From Datisca glomerata (lineage: Eukaryota > Streptophyta > Magnoliopsida > Cucurbitales > Datiscaceae), in NCBI GenBank assembly GCA_003255025.1, contig QANY01009128.1:1488547-1552546 (forward strand): a DNA stretch of 64,000 nucleotides, written 5' to 3'. Position numbers and translations under genes: made by a program. The notes below the pieces were generated by a model. That model ran no database searches. It was not told the origin of the DNA and saw nothing but the letters and a program-made list of their open reading frames with translations. Position 1 is the stretch's first letter. Every line of letters starts with the position of its first letter. Positions 1-10,898 of this stretch are shown here, piece by piece.

Positions 1-708
1 CTTAAATGTTGTGACGAAATTTCCAATAAAAAGCTTACTCCGAAGTGGGCAATAGAGCTTGGAGCATATGACATCCGGTATGCTGCTCGTACCGCCGTAA
101 AAGCTCAAGTCATGGCAGACTTCATTGCAGAATTTACTTATGATGACACAAAACATGATATGACAATCAAGGAAAAAGAAGAAGGTGCTTGGACTCTATT
201 TGTAGACGTGGAGTCTAATTATGGTGTAGCCAGAGTAGGAGTGGTAGTTTAGACTTCGTATGGAGAAACCTTTGAACAGGCTTTGTCATTTGGTTTCAAG
301 GTGCCAAACAATGAAGCAAAATACAAAGCATTATTGGTTGGATTGCAGCTCATGATTGAGTTTAAGGAAACCAGAGTAAAATATATTTTGCGATTTAATG
401 TTAGTTGCTAACCAAATCGCAGGAAAATACAATGCGAAAGACAGCCGAATGGCAGAATACTTGCAGAGTACCAAAGAAATGCTTTATTTATTCAAAGACC
501 ATGAGATAACACAAATACCCAGAGCAGAAAATTCAAGGGCAGATGCGTTAGCCAGCTTGGGGTCGTCAGCCCAAGTTCTGTTTAGAAGAACATAACGCTG
601 GAATATTTGAGCGTGCCAAGCACAAAAATGTCGGTGCAAGTGGAAGTCACAGCAGAAACCGATATGAATGATTGGAGGAGCAATATAGTACAGTACCTAC
701 TCAACCAG

Positions 709-956
709 GGGAGCAGATCGTCTCATGTTCTTAGAACATGAGACGGCTTATGTTGCATCTGTACCATCCGTTATGAAAATGGACAGTCCAGATGCAGCTA
801 CGGGGAGTGGGAAGAAAAAATAAAAATGAAAAAATCTGTCAAAAAGTAAAAAGAAAAAAAAGGGAGATTTGACGCATCCATTTTCAGATCGGACGGCCCA
901 GATTTTCTGAACAACACCTCATATTCTGTTGTCAGAACAGGAGGTGACCTGTTCTC
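709..956 (+). mobile_element. MULE-like MITE copy 1 (248 bp) with 9-bp target duplication
   Basis: The segment is flanked by identical 9-mers CTCAACCAG at 700-708 and 957-965. Removing it rejoins the gypsy polyprotein (..YLLNQG to LPADIMEARKL). The termini form an imperfect inverted repeat, GGGAGCAGATC at the left and the complement of GAGAACAGGTC at the right, with about 17 of the first 23 positions matching. There is no coding capacity. The middle is A-rich and contains two related GGACGG/CCAGAT blocks. A 9-bp duplication with TIRs fits a non-autonomous Mutator-like element. A near-identical reversed copy lies at 1700-1944. Confidence 0.8.
719..745. repeat. 27-bp perfect palindrome inside MITE copy 1
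   Basis: Two 13-base arms (CGTCTCATGTTCT and its exact complement) flank a single T at 732. The palindrome lies 10 bp inside the left terminus of the MITE. The other MITE copy keeps only a degenerate form near 1907-1935, so the arms are older than the insertion or have been maintained in copy 1. Confidence 0.85.
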
Positions 957-1699
957 CTCAACCAGAAGCTCCCAGCCGACATAATGGAAGCTCGAAAACT
1001 CCAACAGCATGAGTGCTGAGTATACCATGATCCAAGGGGAGCTGTATAGGAGATCATTCTTGGGTCCATACCTCAAATGCATTTCCCCAACAGAAGCCCA
1101 GTACGTAATGATCGAAGTACACGAAGGAATCTGTGAGAATCATTCTGGTGGAATAATGCTAGCCAACAAGTTACTGAACGAGGGGTATTACTGGTAAAAA
1201 ATGTAAGAGGAAGCGAAGTCCTTGTGAAGAAGTGCGACAAATGCCAATGATACTCCATCATCCCAAAGATGGCTCTCGAAGCATTACAGATGCTCCTGAG
1301 CTTGTGGCCATTTATGTAATGGGGAATTGATTTAGTGGGTCAGCTACGATGGCTCCTGCTCAGAAAAGATTCTTACTAGTGGCGACTGAATATTTCACGA
1401 AGTGGATAGAAGCAGAAGTATTAACGATAGTACGAGAAGAAGTAAGGCAATTCCTATGGAAAAATATTGTATGCAGGTACGAGATCCTAAAGTACTCGTT
1501 TCGAACAATGGGATTCAAATCACTGGAAGTCGGGTGAAAAGTTTTTACGATGATCACCGCATAAAAAATAGACTGTCTACTCCGTACTACCCCCAAGGCA
1601 ATGGACATGCGGAAAGGTCAAATAGAACAATACTGAAAAATCTGAAAAAATGACTAGAAGCTGCCAAAGGGAATGGGTTGAAGAGTTGCCATCAATTCT

Positions 1700-1944
1700 G
1701 GGAACATATCACCTCTCATTCTGACAACAGATAGCGAGGTGTTGTTCAGTAAATCTGGGTCGTCCGTTCTGAAAATGGACGGCTCAGATCTCCCTTTTTT
1801 TCTTTTTACTTTTTGACAGCTTTTTCATTTTTCATTTCTTTTCCCCACTTCCCGTAGTTGCATTTGGACCGTCCGTTTTCACAACAGATAATATAGATGC
1901 AACTAATTGTCTCATGTTCTAAGAACAGAAGACGGTTTGCTCCC
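1700..1944 (-). mobile_element. MULE-like MITE copy 2 (245 bp), inverted relative to copy 1
   Basis: This is the reverse complement of the 709-956 element over its whole length. It shares GTTGTTCAG, CAGATCTCCCTTTT and the TTGCTCCC end. It is flanked by ATCAATTCT (1691-1699) and ATCAGTTCT (1945-1953), a 9-bp target duplication with one later substitution. Excising it joins integrase residues ..ELPSIL to CVYRTTP, as expected for gypsy integrase. Two independent insertions into one pol therefore produced an inverted pair about 0.75 kb apart. Confidence 0.8.
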
Positions 1945-2387
1945 ATCAGTTCTATGTGTGTATCGCACAACACCATGAAAGTTGACTGGAGAAACACCAT
2001 TTGCCTCGACATTTGGTGTAGAAGCTGCCATAGCAGTTGAAATTGGATACCCCACTTTTGAGATTAGAATTGAACAAGGATACCAACGTTAAACGCATAA
2101 TCGAAAGTTTGGACTTTCTAGAGAAAAAGAGAGAAGTCACTCTGATAAGGTTGGTTAGTTATAATAAAAAAAGGATGAAGTACTTTTAGAAAATAGTCAA
2201 TGGACGGCAATTCCAAGTGGGAGTCCTTACGCTGAAAAGAATTTTCCAATCAAATGAAGGAAGAATGGGGCCAAATTGGGAAGGACTCTTCATAGTCAAA
2301 GCGGCTGTGGGAAACAGGATGACAAATGAGGGAAGCGACTCACCCGAACATTGGAATGCGTTACATTTACGTAAATATTATATGTAA

Positions 2388-2983
2388 TTATCTTTAAAAT
2401 AGCGAAAACATTTATGCCCATGGTTTTTTCTGTTGAAGATTTTCCACGTAAAAATATGGTGTTCTTTATTTCTTTCAAAAACGGGAACGGGCCCCTAAGC
2501 TCATTAAGATTTTATGTCCATGAAAGCTTCTGCTTTCTAAAGGAAATGGAAATGGGCCATTGAGCTCACTAAGTGCTTATTTCCATGAAAGGTTCTTCTC
2601 TATAAAGAAAATGGAAATGACCCATAAACTCACTAAGAGCTTATGTCCATAAAAGCTTCTGCATTCTAAAGAAAATGAAAACGAGCCCTTAAGCTCACTA
2701 AGAGCTTAAGTCCATGAGGAATAGTGACTGCAGCACTACCTTCTAGAGGAAACCATAAAGGAAAGAAGTTCTGAAAGAAGAAGAAAAAGGATCAGAGTAG
2801 GAAGAGATTCAAAAATGAGAGAAAAATTTACTAAAAAAAGAAGATCAATTCAGATTGCTAAAATATCTTTCTCATTAATTATTAGGGGAAAAATACAATG
2901 AACAAAAAAAGAGACAAGGAAAGCAAAGGAGAAAAGAAGTCTAGACTACTATCACTTGAGGATCCCCCTCGGGGGCACTCTCT
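2388..2983. repeat. Untranslated spacer with four ~65-bp tandem repeats
   Basis: Between the end of pol and the antisense ORF, units of 64-65 bp begin at about 2500, 2565, 2629 and 2694. Each has the form GAGCTCACTAAGAGCTTATG ... CCATGAAAGCTTCTG ... AAAGAAAATGGAAATG. The copies differ by scattered substitutions. Minisatellites are known in the pol-to-LTR spacer of Tat elements, so this is best read as part of the same retrotransposon. No ORF is present. Confidence 0.75.
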
Positions 2984-3506
2984 TTAGAAGCAGGAACGGG
3001 AATGGCATGGCAGCAGACTGCGATACTTGACCAGGAGCATCTTGTGTTGAAGCACCCTCAGAATCCCTAACTTATGGAACAAGGGGAGATTATGGTCTAC
3101 CACGCGGACTACAGAGACGCAATGGCAAATCGCCCTCCCAGATAGAGCTTGATACTCTGCATCAAAAGCAACCTCCTTCTCAATGGCCGCATATCTCGCC
3201 TTTTCAAATTCAACCCTGACCGACTCAGCTTCAGCCAAGGATTTCTTTGAGCTCTCAAAGACTTCCACCAGCCTCCGCTCTCCTGCAGTAGCGACCTCAA
3301 CATCGTGGGCCATCTCTCTAAAGCCTTTTGAAGCTCGATTTCACTGGCCATGTATTGCTCTTTCTCAGCTTGGAGATGAGTGTTTGTGGAGTTAACCAAC
3401 AAAAACTCTCTCTGGAGTTGGGACAAAGCTTGGCCGCGATGAGTATGGAAATCTTGAAGAGCATTGTGATGGATGTAAGCCTGAAAAAAATAGAGAAAAT
3501 ACAATG

Positions 3507-5233
3507 TGTTGGAATGTCCATGAAGTAGCGTGTAATAACTATTTATTTATATTTACTTATTTCTCATACGTTAGTATTATTGAATTTTATGAATAAATTG
3601 GAAGTCTTGGGGCATGGGAGTGAAGAGTTAAACGGTTAACCTAGACATGTTATGAACGTGTTGAATAAACCGATAACAAATTAGTTTAAATCCCAAAACT
3701 GTTTATCTAGCTTTAAATCTAATTGTTACACCTTAAGAGAATTTTCATAATTACCTTAATCCTGAGGTGAATACGTAGCTTGACTTAGTTAGTTGTAATC
3801 TTTGATATGTCAAATGATTGAGTTTGGAATGGCGGGCGATACCACGGTTGTTGGGATCGTAATTCAATTAAGTTGGAGTCGCGTGATTCAAGGATATGAA
3901 AATTCATGGTTGGATTGTGAAACCAACAATATCATCTTATGATTTATTGATGGGTGTGTGAATAAATTAACCCGGTCAGGTATTCAATGAATTGAGTCAT
4001 TGATTAAGACTTGTGAATTGTATGAGATAATTCACTATTATGTAGTTCTTATTCATAGTCAATAAAAGAGTTAAGAAAATAATAACAAGAGTGGTAAAAT
4101 GGTAATTTTACATTTCACTCTTGTAACTGGTATTCACGATGAATATTATGTTAAAATATTATGTGGACTGTGAAAATAAAAAGGTTTCATTTACACCAAC
4201 AAAAAAGTAGCGCGCATGAATCGATAGTTGATTCGGCATCGAACCTATAGTGGAGTTGTACGATGTCAGGATTAAATATGTCAGAAAATTATGGAGATAA
4301 ATTCACCGGATATTTAGATTCTTAGCTTTGTTCATGTGGGTCCATCTAGTCTAAAAAATAGCTCATGACTCATGAGAATAAGAATAGAGAAACGAAGTAA
4401 ATTGGATCATAATGTGTTTTGATGCCAAGACATATTTCCTATGCCTATACGTGATGGGTGATGTCACTTAATTAGTTAATTGTGATTATTTGTATTAAAA
4501 TTAATTAGTTTATTATTTTCTAATTAGATAATAGTAAATAAATAAATTAATTAATTGATAATGATGAATTAAATCTATCAATTGGATTGATGAATCTCGA
4601 TACAACTCAAGCTCTAGGAAATATTGCAATTTTTGACAATTATGAATACATGGGGTGAATTTTTAGAAATTTAAAAAATATGAATATATTTGTAAATATC
4701 AAAAATTAGATTTTATAAATATCTAATAGTGAGAGATAAAGATATAGATCTCATATCAGATACATAGAAAAATAGTTTTCTCCCATCCCTAGTGATTGTT
4801 GCAGAGATAGAGCATTGAAAGAAAAATATTATATTTTTTCCTTCAATCGTTTTGAGAGCCCACACTCAAATTCCTACACAAAATTCTCGTGAGATATATT
4901 TATGAAATTATCGAGTGGTTGTTGGTGGACAAAATTCACAAATCATTCTTGGAGTTCAAATGCGTGATTCAGATCCTGAATCTTGAAGAACATGAATCAC
5001 GCTCGAAGGAATTCTGCTAGTTCAAAATTCTCTGATACAAAGTATATGTGAAAAATTATTTTTAACCTTATCATATCGTTCAATATCATATATGCATAAT
5101 CGCACATTGTTTGGTTTTAAATTATTTAATTTGATTAAATAAGTTGATTGAATTTTTTTTTATTTTCTGTCCATGAACCGTTCGTGGTTCAAACTTATTT
5201 TTTAGTTAATTTTAAAACTTACTGATCCTAGCA
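3507..5233 (+). repeat. 5' LTR of the nested copia element (1727 bp)
   Basis: It begins TGTTGGAATG and ends CTAGCA. It aligns along its length with 6762-8681, for example AACGGTTAACCTA.ACATGTTATGAAC and the AATTAATTAATT block. It lacks about 190 bp present in the 3' LTR near 6863-7060, apparently deleted between two AGTCTT copies. Only AT-rich non-coding sequence is visible. Confidence 0.8.
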
Positions 5234-5247
5234 ATTGGTATAATAGC
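5234..5247 (+). other. Primer binding site (tRNA-Met type) of the copia element
   Basis: ATTGGTATAATAGC follows the LTR end directly. It resembles the TGGTATCAGAGC primer site used by most plant copia elements, with two substitutions. Confidence 0.7.
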
Positions 5248-5379
5248 TATAGGTTCTGGATTATGCATATAGATATTTGAAATGAACGTATCGTAAATTT
5301 TGTGGATATTGGCATATGATTTTGTATGGTAGATTCAAAACTGTTTTGAATGTGTCATGTGATTAGATCCCTAACTATT

Positions 5380-6761
5380 GGTTCTAGGCGTTTTTATTTC
5401 AAAGAATTAATGAACCAGTCTCCTACTCAATGGCTGTGGCTGGTCCTGAAGCAAACTTATGGCAAGAAGCCATAAATATTGAGATACATTCGATGCACTC
5501 GAATAAAGTCTGGAAGCTTGTGGATCCTTCTGAATGGGTAAAACCCGTAGGATGCAAAATGATCTATAAGAAGAAAAGAGGTTCAGATGGGAATGTAGAG
5601 ACATTCAAAACTAGGCTAGTAGCCAAGAGCTACACCCAAAAGGAAGGAATAAACTCTGAAGATACCTTCTCACTGGTGGCCATGCTTAAATCCATCCAAA
5701 TTCTTTTGTCCATTGTTGCTGCCACTGATTATGAAGTCTGGAAAATAGATGTTAAGACTGCTTTCTGAATGGCAATCTTGATGAGGACATTTATACGGCT
5801 CAACTAGACGGGTTCATGGAGAAAGGCCAAGAGGATAAAGTTTGTAAACTGTAGAAGTCCATTTATGGACTTGCAAGCGTCACAGTCGTGAAATATTAGA
5901 TTCAAAGAAACTGTTAAGAACTATGGTTTTGAACAGTTAGTGGACGAGCCTTGTGTATAAGCTAATACACGAAAGGAATGTGATTTTTCTAGTCTTGTTC
6001 GTAGATGATATTCTACTCATTGGGAATAATGTAGGAAAATTATGTGATGTCAAGATTTGGCTTGCAAAGCAATTTAATATGAAATATCTTAGAGAATATG
6101 CATTTTTATTAGTTATTCATATCTTTCGAGATAGGAAGAAAAAATAATTGGCACTGTCTCAAGCTTCTTATATTGATAATGTGTTGGATCGCTTTAGCAT
6201 GTAAAACTCTAAGAAAGGATTTCTTCCTTTTAGACATGGAGTCAGCCTCTCCAAGGAGCAGTCTTCCAAGACTCCTCAAGAAGAGGAAAACATGAGAAAG
6301 ATTCCCTATGCCTCAACCGTAAGAAGTCTCATATACGCGATGCTTTGCACTAGGCCATGCATTTACTATATTGTGGTTGTGGTGAGTCGTTTCCAATCTA
6401 ATCATGGAATTGAGCATTGGAATGCCATCAAACATATCGTTAAGTATCTTAGGGAAATAATGAATTACATGTTTGTACATTCAGGTAGTGACTTTAATAT
6501 GACGGGGTATACTGATTCTGATTTTCAAGATGATAAAGATTTTAGGAGGTTCACTTCAAGATCAGTGTTCATCCTGAAAGGTGGAGCAGTTGTATGAAAA
6601 AGTATCAAGCAATCGTGCATTGTTTATTCTACCATGAAAGTTGAATATGTGATAGCTTGTGAAGCTAAAAGGGAGGTTGTATGGTTTAGAAAGTTCTTGA
6701 AGACTTTGGAAGTTGTTCCAGACGCTAACAAGCCCATGACATTTTAGTCCAAATGGGAGAT
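5380..6761 (+). pseudogene. Copia reverse transcriptase / RNase H remnant
   Basis: The + strand translation starts inside the reverse transcriptase: ANLWQEAINIEIHSMHSN, KPVGCKMIYKKK, ARLVAK-type TRLVAKSYTQKEGI, and VWKIDVKTAF. A frameshift follows at about 5768. The FVDDILLIG catalytic motif is at about 6001. RNase H-type sequence (YTDSDFQDD, STMKVEYVIACEAKREVVWF) then runs to the polypurine tract at 6751. At least four stops or frameshifts are visible. Nothing upstream of RT remains, so the copy cannot move by itself. The style (AMLKSI, DYEVWKIDVKTAF) is like Tork/Angela copia elements, which is a tentative placement. Confidence 0.85.
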
Positions 6762-8681
6762 TGTTAGAATATGTCCATAAAATAGTGTGTAATAATTATT
6801 TATTTATATTTAATTATTTCTCGACATTAGTATTATTATATTTTTATGAATAAATTGAAAGTTTTATTTTAAATTAAAGTATGTTTATATAATACTCAAG
6901 TCTTGAAACTTTCATCAACGAACGATGAGTGAAGACATAGGCGTCTCCAAACAAACTCTTTTAAAAAAGTTCAGAACGATATTCACAGTCTTAGGGTTGA
7001 CTGGGTAACCGAATCTGATTATGACTATTAAGTTGAACCAATGGATGCCGGTCTTGAGGCATGAGAGTGGAGACTCAAACGGTTAACCTAAACATGTTAT
7101 GAACATATTGAATAGACTGGTAATAAATTAGTTTAGAGCCCAAAATCGTATACCTAGCTCTAAATCGAATTGTTACACCTTAAGAGTATTTTCAAAATTA
7201 CTTTAATCCTAAGATGTATACATAGCTTAATTTAGTTAGTTGCAATATTTGATATTTCAAATGAGTGAGTTCGAATTGGTGGGCAATAACTCGACTGTTG
7301 GGATTATAATTCAATTAAATTGGAGTTAAGTGATTCACAGATATGAAAATTCGTGATTGGATTGCGAAAGTAACAATATCACTTTATGTTTTATTGATGA
7401 GTGTATGAATAAATTAACCCGGCCATATATTCAATGAATTGAGTCATTGATTAAGACTTGTGAATTGTATGAGACAATTCACTATTATGCCTTTCCTATT
7501 CACAGTCAATAAAAGAGTTAAGAAAATAATAACAAGAGGAGTAAAATGATAATTTTGTATTCCACTCTTGTCACTGACATTCACGACGGGTATTATGTTA
7601 AAATATTTTGTGAAACGTGAAAAATAAAAAAGTTTATTTACACCAACAAAAAAGTAGCGCGCGTGAATCAAGAGTTGATTCGACATCGAACCTATAGCGG
7701 AGTCGTACGATGTCAGGATTAAATATGTTAGAAATTTATGGAGATAAATTCGCCGGGTATTTGAATCATTAGCTTTGTTCATGTGGATCTATCCGATTTT
7801 AGAAATAGCTCATGAGAACATGAATAGAGAAACAAAGTAAATTAGATCAAATGTGTTTTAGTGTCAAGCCATATTTCCTACACCTATATATGATTGGTGA
7901 TGTCACTTAATTAGTTAAGTGTGATTATTAAATTAATTAGTTTATTATTTTGTGAATAATTAGTAAATAAAATTAATTAATTAATTAATTGACAATGATC
8001 AATTAAATCTATTAATTGGATTGATGAATCTCGATACAACTCAACACTAGGGAATATTACAATTTTCGGCAATCATGAATATATGTGGTGAATTTTCAGA
8101 AATTTAAAATATATGAATATATTTGTAAATATCAAAAATTAGATTTTATAAATATTTAATAGCAATTTGATTATATACAGAGATATGATAGAGATTAGAT
8201 CTCATATCACATACAGAGAAAAAGAGATTTCTCTCATCCCTAGTGATTACCGCCGAAATAGACCATTGAAGGAAAAAAATTCACTTTTTTACTTCAATCG
8301 TTTTGAGAGTACACACTCAAATTCCTACACAAAATTCTCGTGAGATATATTTTTGAAACTAACGGGTGGTTGTTGGTGGATGAAATTCGTAAATCATTCT
8401 TAGAGTTCACGTGCGTGATTCGGATCCCGAAGTTTGAAGAACATGAAGAACGTTTGAAGGAATTCCACCAATTCAGAAATTCTCCGATACAAAGTATAGG
8501 TGAAAAATTATTTCTAACCTTATCTTCTCGTTTAATATCGTATATGCATAATCGCACGTTGTTTGATTTTAAATTATTTAATTTGATTAAATAAGTTAAT
8601 TGAATTATTTTTATATTCCGCCCATGAACCGTTCGTGGTTCAAGCGTTTTTAGTTAATTTTAAAACCTACCGATCTCAATA
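6762..8681 (+). repeat. 3' LTR of the nested copia element (1920 bp)
   Basis: It begins TGTTAGAATATG immediately after the polypurine tract and ends near CTCAATA, where the usual terminal CA appears mutated. It is the longer and more complete of the two LTRs. The short minus-strand reading frames here are incidental. Confidence 0.8.
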
Positions 8682-10171
8682 CAAAGTAAGAAAATTATTC
8701 ATTTCTATAAAATATATATATACTTTACCCGCATCAAGTCGTGGCTCAATCTGCTCATAAGATCATCGATTGGGTGCCTCCTCAAGATGTCGTTGTTAGA
8801 ACGGGGCTGAATGTCATGGAGGATGACATGAGAAGCTAGCAGATCATTCAAAAAGCATATCGTCTCTAGAACGGGAACATTAGAGACACATCTCAGCTTC
8901 CACGGAGTGGGAGGATGGACTGCAGCATCTCCAGATCCTGAAGTAAGAGTATCTGCAGCGGCAGCGGGCACGACAGAGGATGCTGTGTGAAATGGAGGAG
9001 GAGGTAGCTCAGAGCTCGGGGGAGCCTCAATCCTCACAACGGGCTCATTAGGAGCAAAATCAGTAGTGGCATGCGTGAAATGGAGCTGGAGGTGTCAGTG
9101 CAGGTCCTTTTCTCTACATGACCGACGAAGTTGCTCCGCAATCTCTTACCCATTATTATACCAGCTGTAGCCCGATCAAATAACTCTTGGTGATCCGAAG
9201 AGTTGAAGCTGGAGTGATTAGAATCTGAACGAAAAGAGGGAGTGGGAATTGATAAAGAGCGTGCTAATACCGGGACAATAGTTGGTGTTGAAGATGATGA
9301 TGGACCCGAAGCAGAAGTGGGAATTGAAGAGGCAGAAGGGCTGAAGCCAAGAAGTACCTTCCAATCCTTCTCTTGTGCTCGAAAATGGAAAGCAACAGCG
9401 AGCCTTGCCTTGGATTCCTTGGACAGATAGGGCTTCAGATTTTTCTTTGCTGCAGAAAAAGAAAATAAAGAAAAAATACTCATTAGTCAGAAATAAAGGG
9501 AATGAAAAAATAAATAAAAACAAAGACAAGAAATGAAGCTCCGACGACTTACTGAAAATTACCCATTTCTTAGGAATTGTCCAGCGACCATCACCGCCCC
9601 AGTTCCCACCAATTAAGAGCGTATCCCTCTCCCAACTCTTATCTCCTCTTGGGATCCCGGTTATTAAACGCCATCTATTTTCAGGCAGACAAGGGACAAG
9701 GTAGTAAATGTCAACTCAGAATTTGACAATGTAGTATTGGAGGAGTTCATCTAACCCTAAACCAAAATGGTACCTCATATTCAAAGCATCTACGCCTTAG
9801 AGACTCCTATAAGAGCTAAGGGTAAATTGAGAAGGAGCCAAACCTATTATGTGAAATAACTGGGAAAACAAAGAAGAAAATGGAAGCTTGAGACCTAGGG
9901 CTATAACGATAGGACTAAGAGTAATTTGATAAGAGGGATTACATGGAATGCCTATGGATTCACTCCTTCTTAACATGCATAAAACGTCTGAAGGAAAAGA
10001 CTCTCAGTAACGGGCCACAAACAGGTTGAATTCCTCTGAGTTTCTCACTAAGTGTACATGAATATTCCATTTCTCCATAGTTAAATAAAAGAAAGAAGAA
10101 GGAAATACGAAAATAGCAGAAACTTACAAGATAGAAAATTGGAAGGTGAAAGTAGAAAATGGGGAATGAGA

Positions 10172-10182
10172 CTTTATATAAG
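10172..10182 (-). promoter_or_regulatory. TATA box upstream of the antisense ORF
   Basis: The minus strand reads CTTATATAAAG about 95 bp upstream of the antisense-ORF start at 10078. It is followed by a pyrimidine-rich leader (CTTCTTCTTTCTTTTA) typical of plant 5' UTRs. The position suggests the antisense ORF had its own promoter beside the 3' LTR. Expression is inferred, not shown. Confidence 0.5.
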
Positions 10183-10214
10183 CGGCAGATTTCAAATAAA
10201 AGTAAAGAATAGTT

Positions 10215-10893
10215 TGTTGGAACGAGATAATCAAGGGTTAAAGATAATGGGAATATGTCCGTTCAAATTGATGGTTTGGGGGATGTGAGCGACGAGGCAT
10301 GTAATGCATTATCTGAACAGGGAGATGAAACGTTAAAGGAATATCAGAAAAACAAGCATAAATGGTGCACAAAAGAAGAGGCGTGGAGTAATGATGTACG
10401 ATGATGGCATAAAATTTAAATATTGCAAATTAATTTCACTATGTGATATTAAATGCAATAGGGGCAAATGTATAGGTAAAAAATTTCTGAGAATCTACGT
10501 GCGTAAACGCGACCAATCAGAAGCATGAAAAGTGGATTTCCACCGTGGCCAAGCAGAAAAACCATTTGAACCGTTGATTCCATCATGACCCATCTGACGG
10601 TTCAGATTCAAGTAATTGTTAGATTAGATAAACTTATTATGAAATGATAAACTTAATCTATGAGGTATATTCTATTGATTCCTCTGATTTAGATGGATTT
10701 AGCTAAATCTTGTAACTAATCAAGAGCCTATAAATAGAGGTCAATTGTAAATCAATTCATTCAATACAAATGGAAGTAAATTATATATTCATTTTTTGAG
10801 AATTTTCTTTCTCTCTTAATATTCTTATTCTTTTTTGGTGTGAGGAAATTCTCCTTTACAATATGCATCGTGCGTGATCACTCCTACACACCA
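10215..10893 (+). repeat. Candidate 3' LTR of the Tat element (~679 bp)
   Basis: It begins TGTTGGAACG, ends ACACACCA, and has weakly matching 5-mers outside (TAGTT and TAATT). A TATA box (CTATAAATAGAGG, 10728-10740) sits about 155 bp before the end, where an LTR promoter is expected. The element's 5' LTR is outside the window, so the boundaries cannot be confirmed by comparison. Confidence 0.45.
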
Positions 10894-10898
10894 TAATT

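Larger units (their letters stand above)
1..2387 (+). mobile_element. Decayed Ty3/gypsy (Tat-type) pol: RNase H and integrase remnant
   Basis: This is the 3' half of a gypsy pol, entering from the left edge. At about 190-600 the translation reads as the additional (archaeal-type) RNase H of Tat elements: WTLFVDVESN, then NNEAKYKALLVGLQ, LVANQIAGKYNAKD and QIPRAENSRADALASL. From about 966 it reads as integrase: LPADIMEARKL, GELYRRSF, HEGICENHSGG, a CDKCQ zinc motif, GIDLVGQL, SNNGIQ and NGHAERSNR. The end reads FQVGVLTLKRIF ... GPNWEG ... WNALHLRKYYM and stops near 2387. In-frame stops (for example at about 250) and frameshifts break it, and the second catalytic aspartate (usually SDNG) is Asn. 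It is non-functional. Two MITEs interrupt it. Assignment to Tat rests on the RNase H type, known from that family. Confidence 0.85.
3507..8681 (+). mobile_element. Copia LTR retrotransposon nested in the antisense-ORF intron (5.2 kb)
   Basis: Two long direct repeats start TGTTGGAATGTCC (3507) and TGTTAGAATATGTCC (6762), with a tRNA-Met-type primer site after the first and a polypurine tract (AAATGGGAGA) before the second. Flanks are CAATG (3502-3506) and CAAAG (8682-8686), a 5-bp target duplication with one substitution. The internal region is only about 1.5 kb, so gag, protease and integrase are missing. The RT/RNase H part has stops and frameshifts. The + strand orientation opposes the antisense ORF it interrupts. 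Confidence 0.85.
2984..10078 (-). pseudogene. Spliced antisense ORF of the Tat element (PF04195-like, 'putative gypsy type transposon')
   Basis: Read on the minus strand, exon 1 (10078-9553) starts ATG with MEKWNIHVHLVRNSEEF. It continues through ITLSPIVIALGLKLPFSS and WRLITGIPRGDKSWERD to GRWTIPKKWVIF, with about three in-frame stops. A 103-bp intron (9552-9450, GTAAGT...TGCAG) leads to exon 2 (9449-8729; KKNLKPYLSKESKARLAV ... PIDDLMSRLSHDLMR), which has one frameshift near 9035. The next donor, CGG|GTAAAG at 8728, pairs with acceptor TTTTTTTCAG at 3481. Exon 3 (3480 to about 2984) continues AYIHHNALQDFHTHRGQ into a predicted coiled coil (SEIELQKAL, LAEAESVRVEFEKARYAA), frameshifted near 3313. 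Antisense extra ORFs between pol and 3' LTR are known in Tat elements; their function is unknown. The match to PF04195 is from memory of family patterns. The copia element at 3507-8681 occupies its second intron. Confidence 0.72.
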
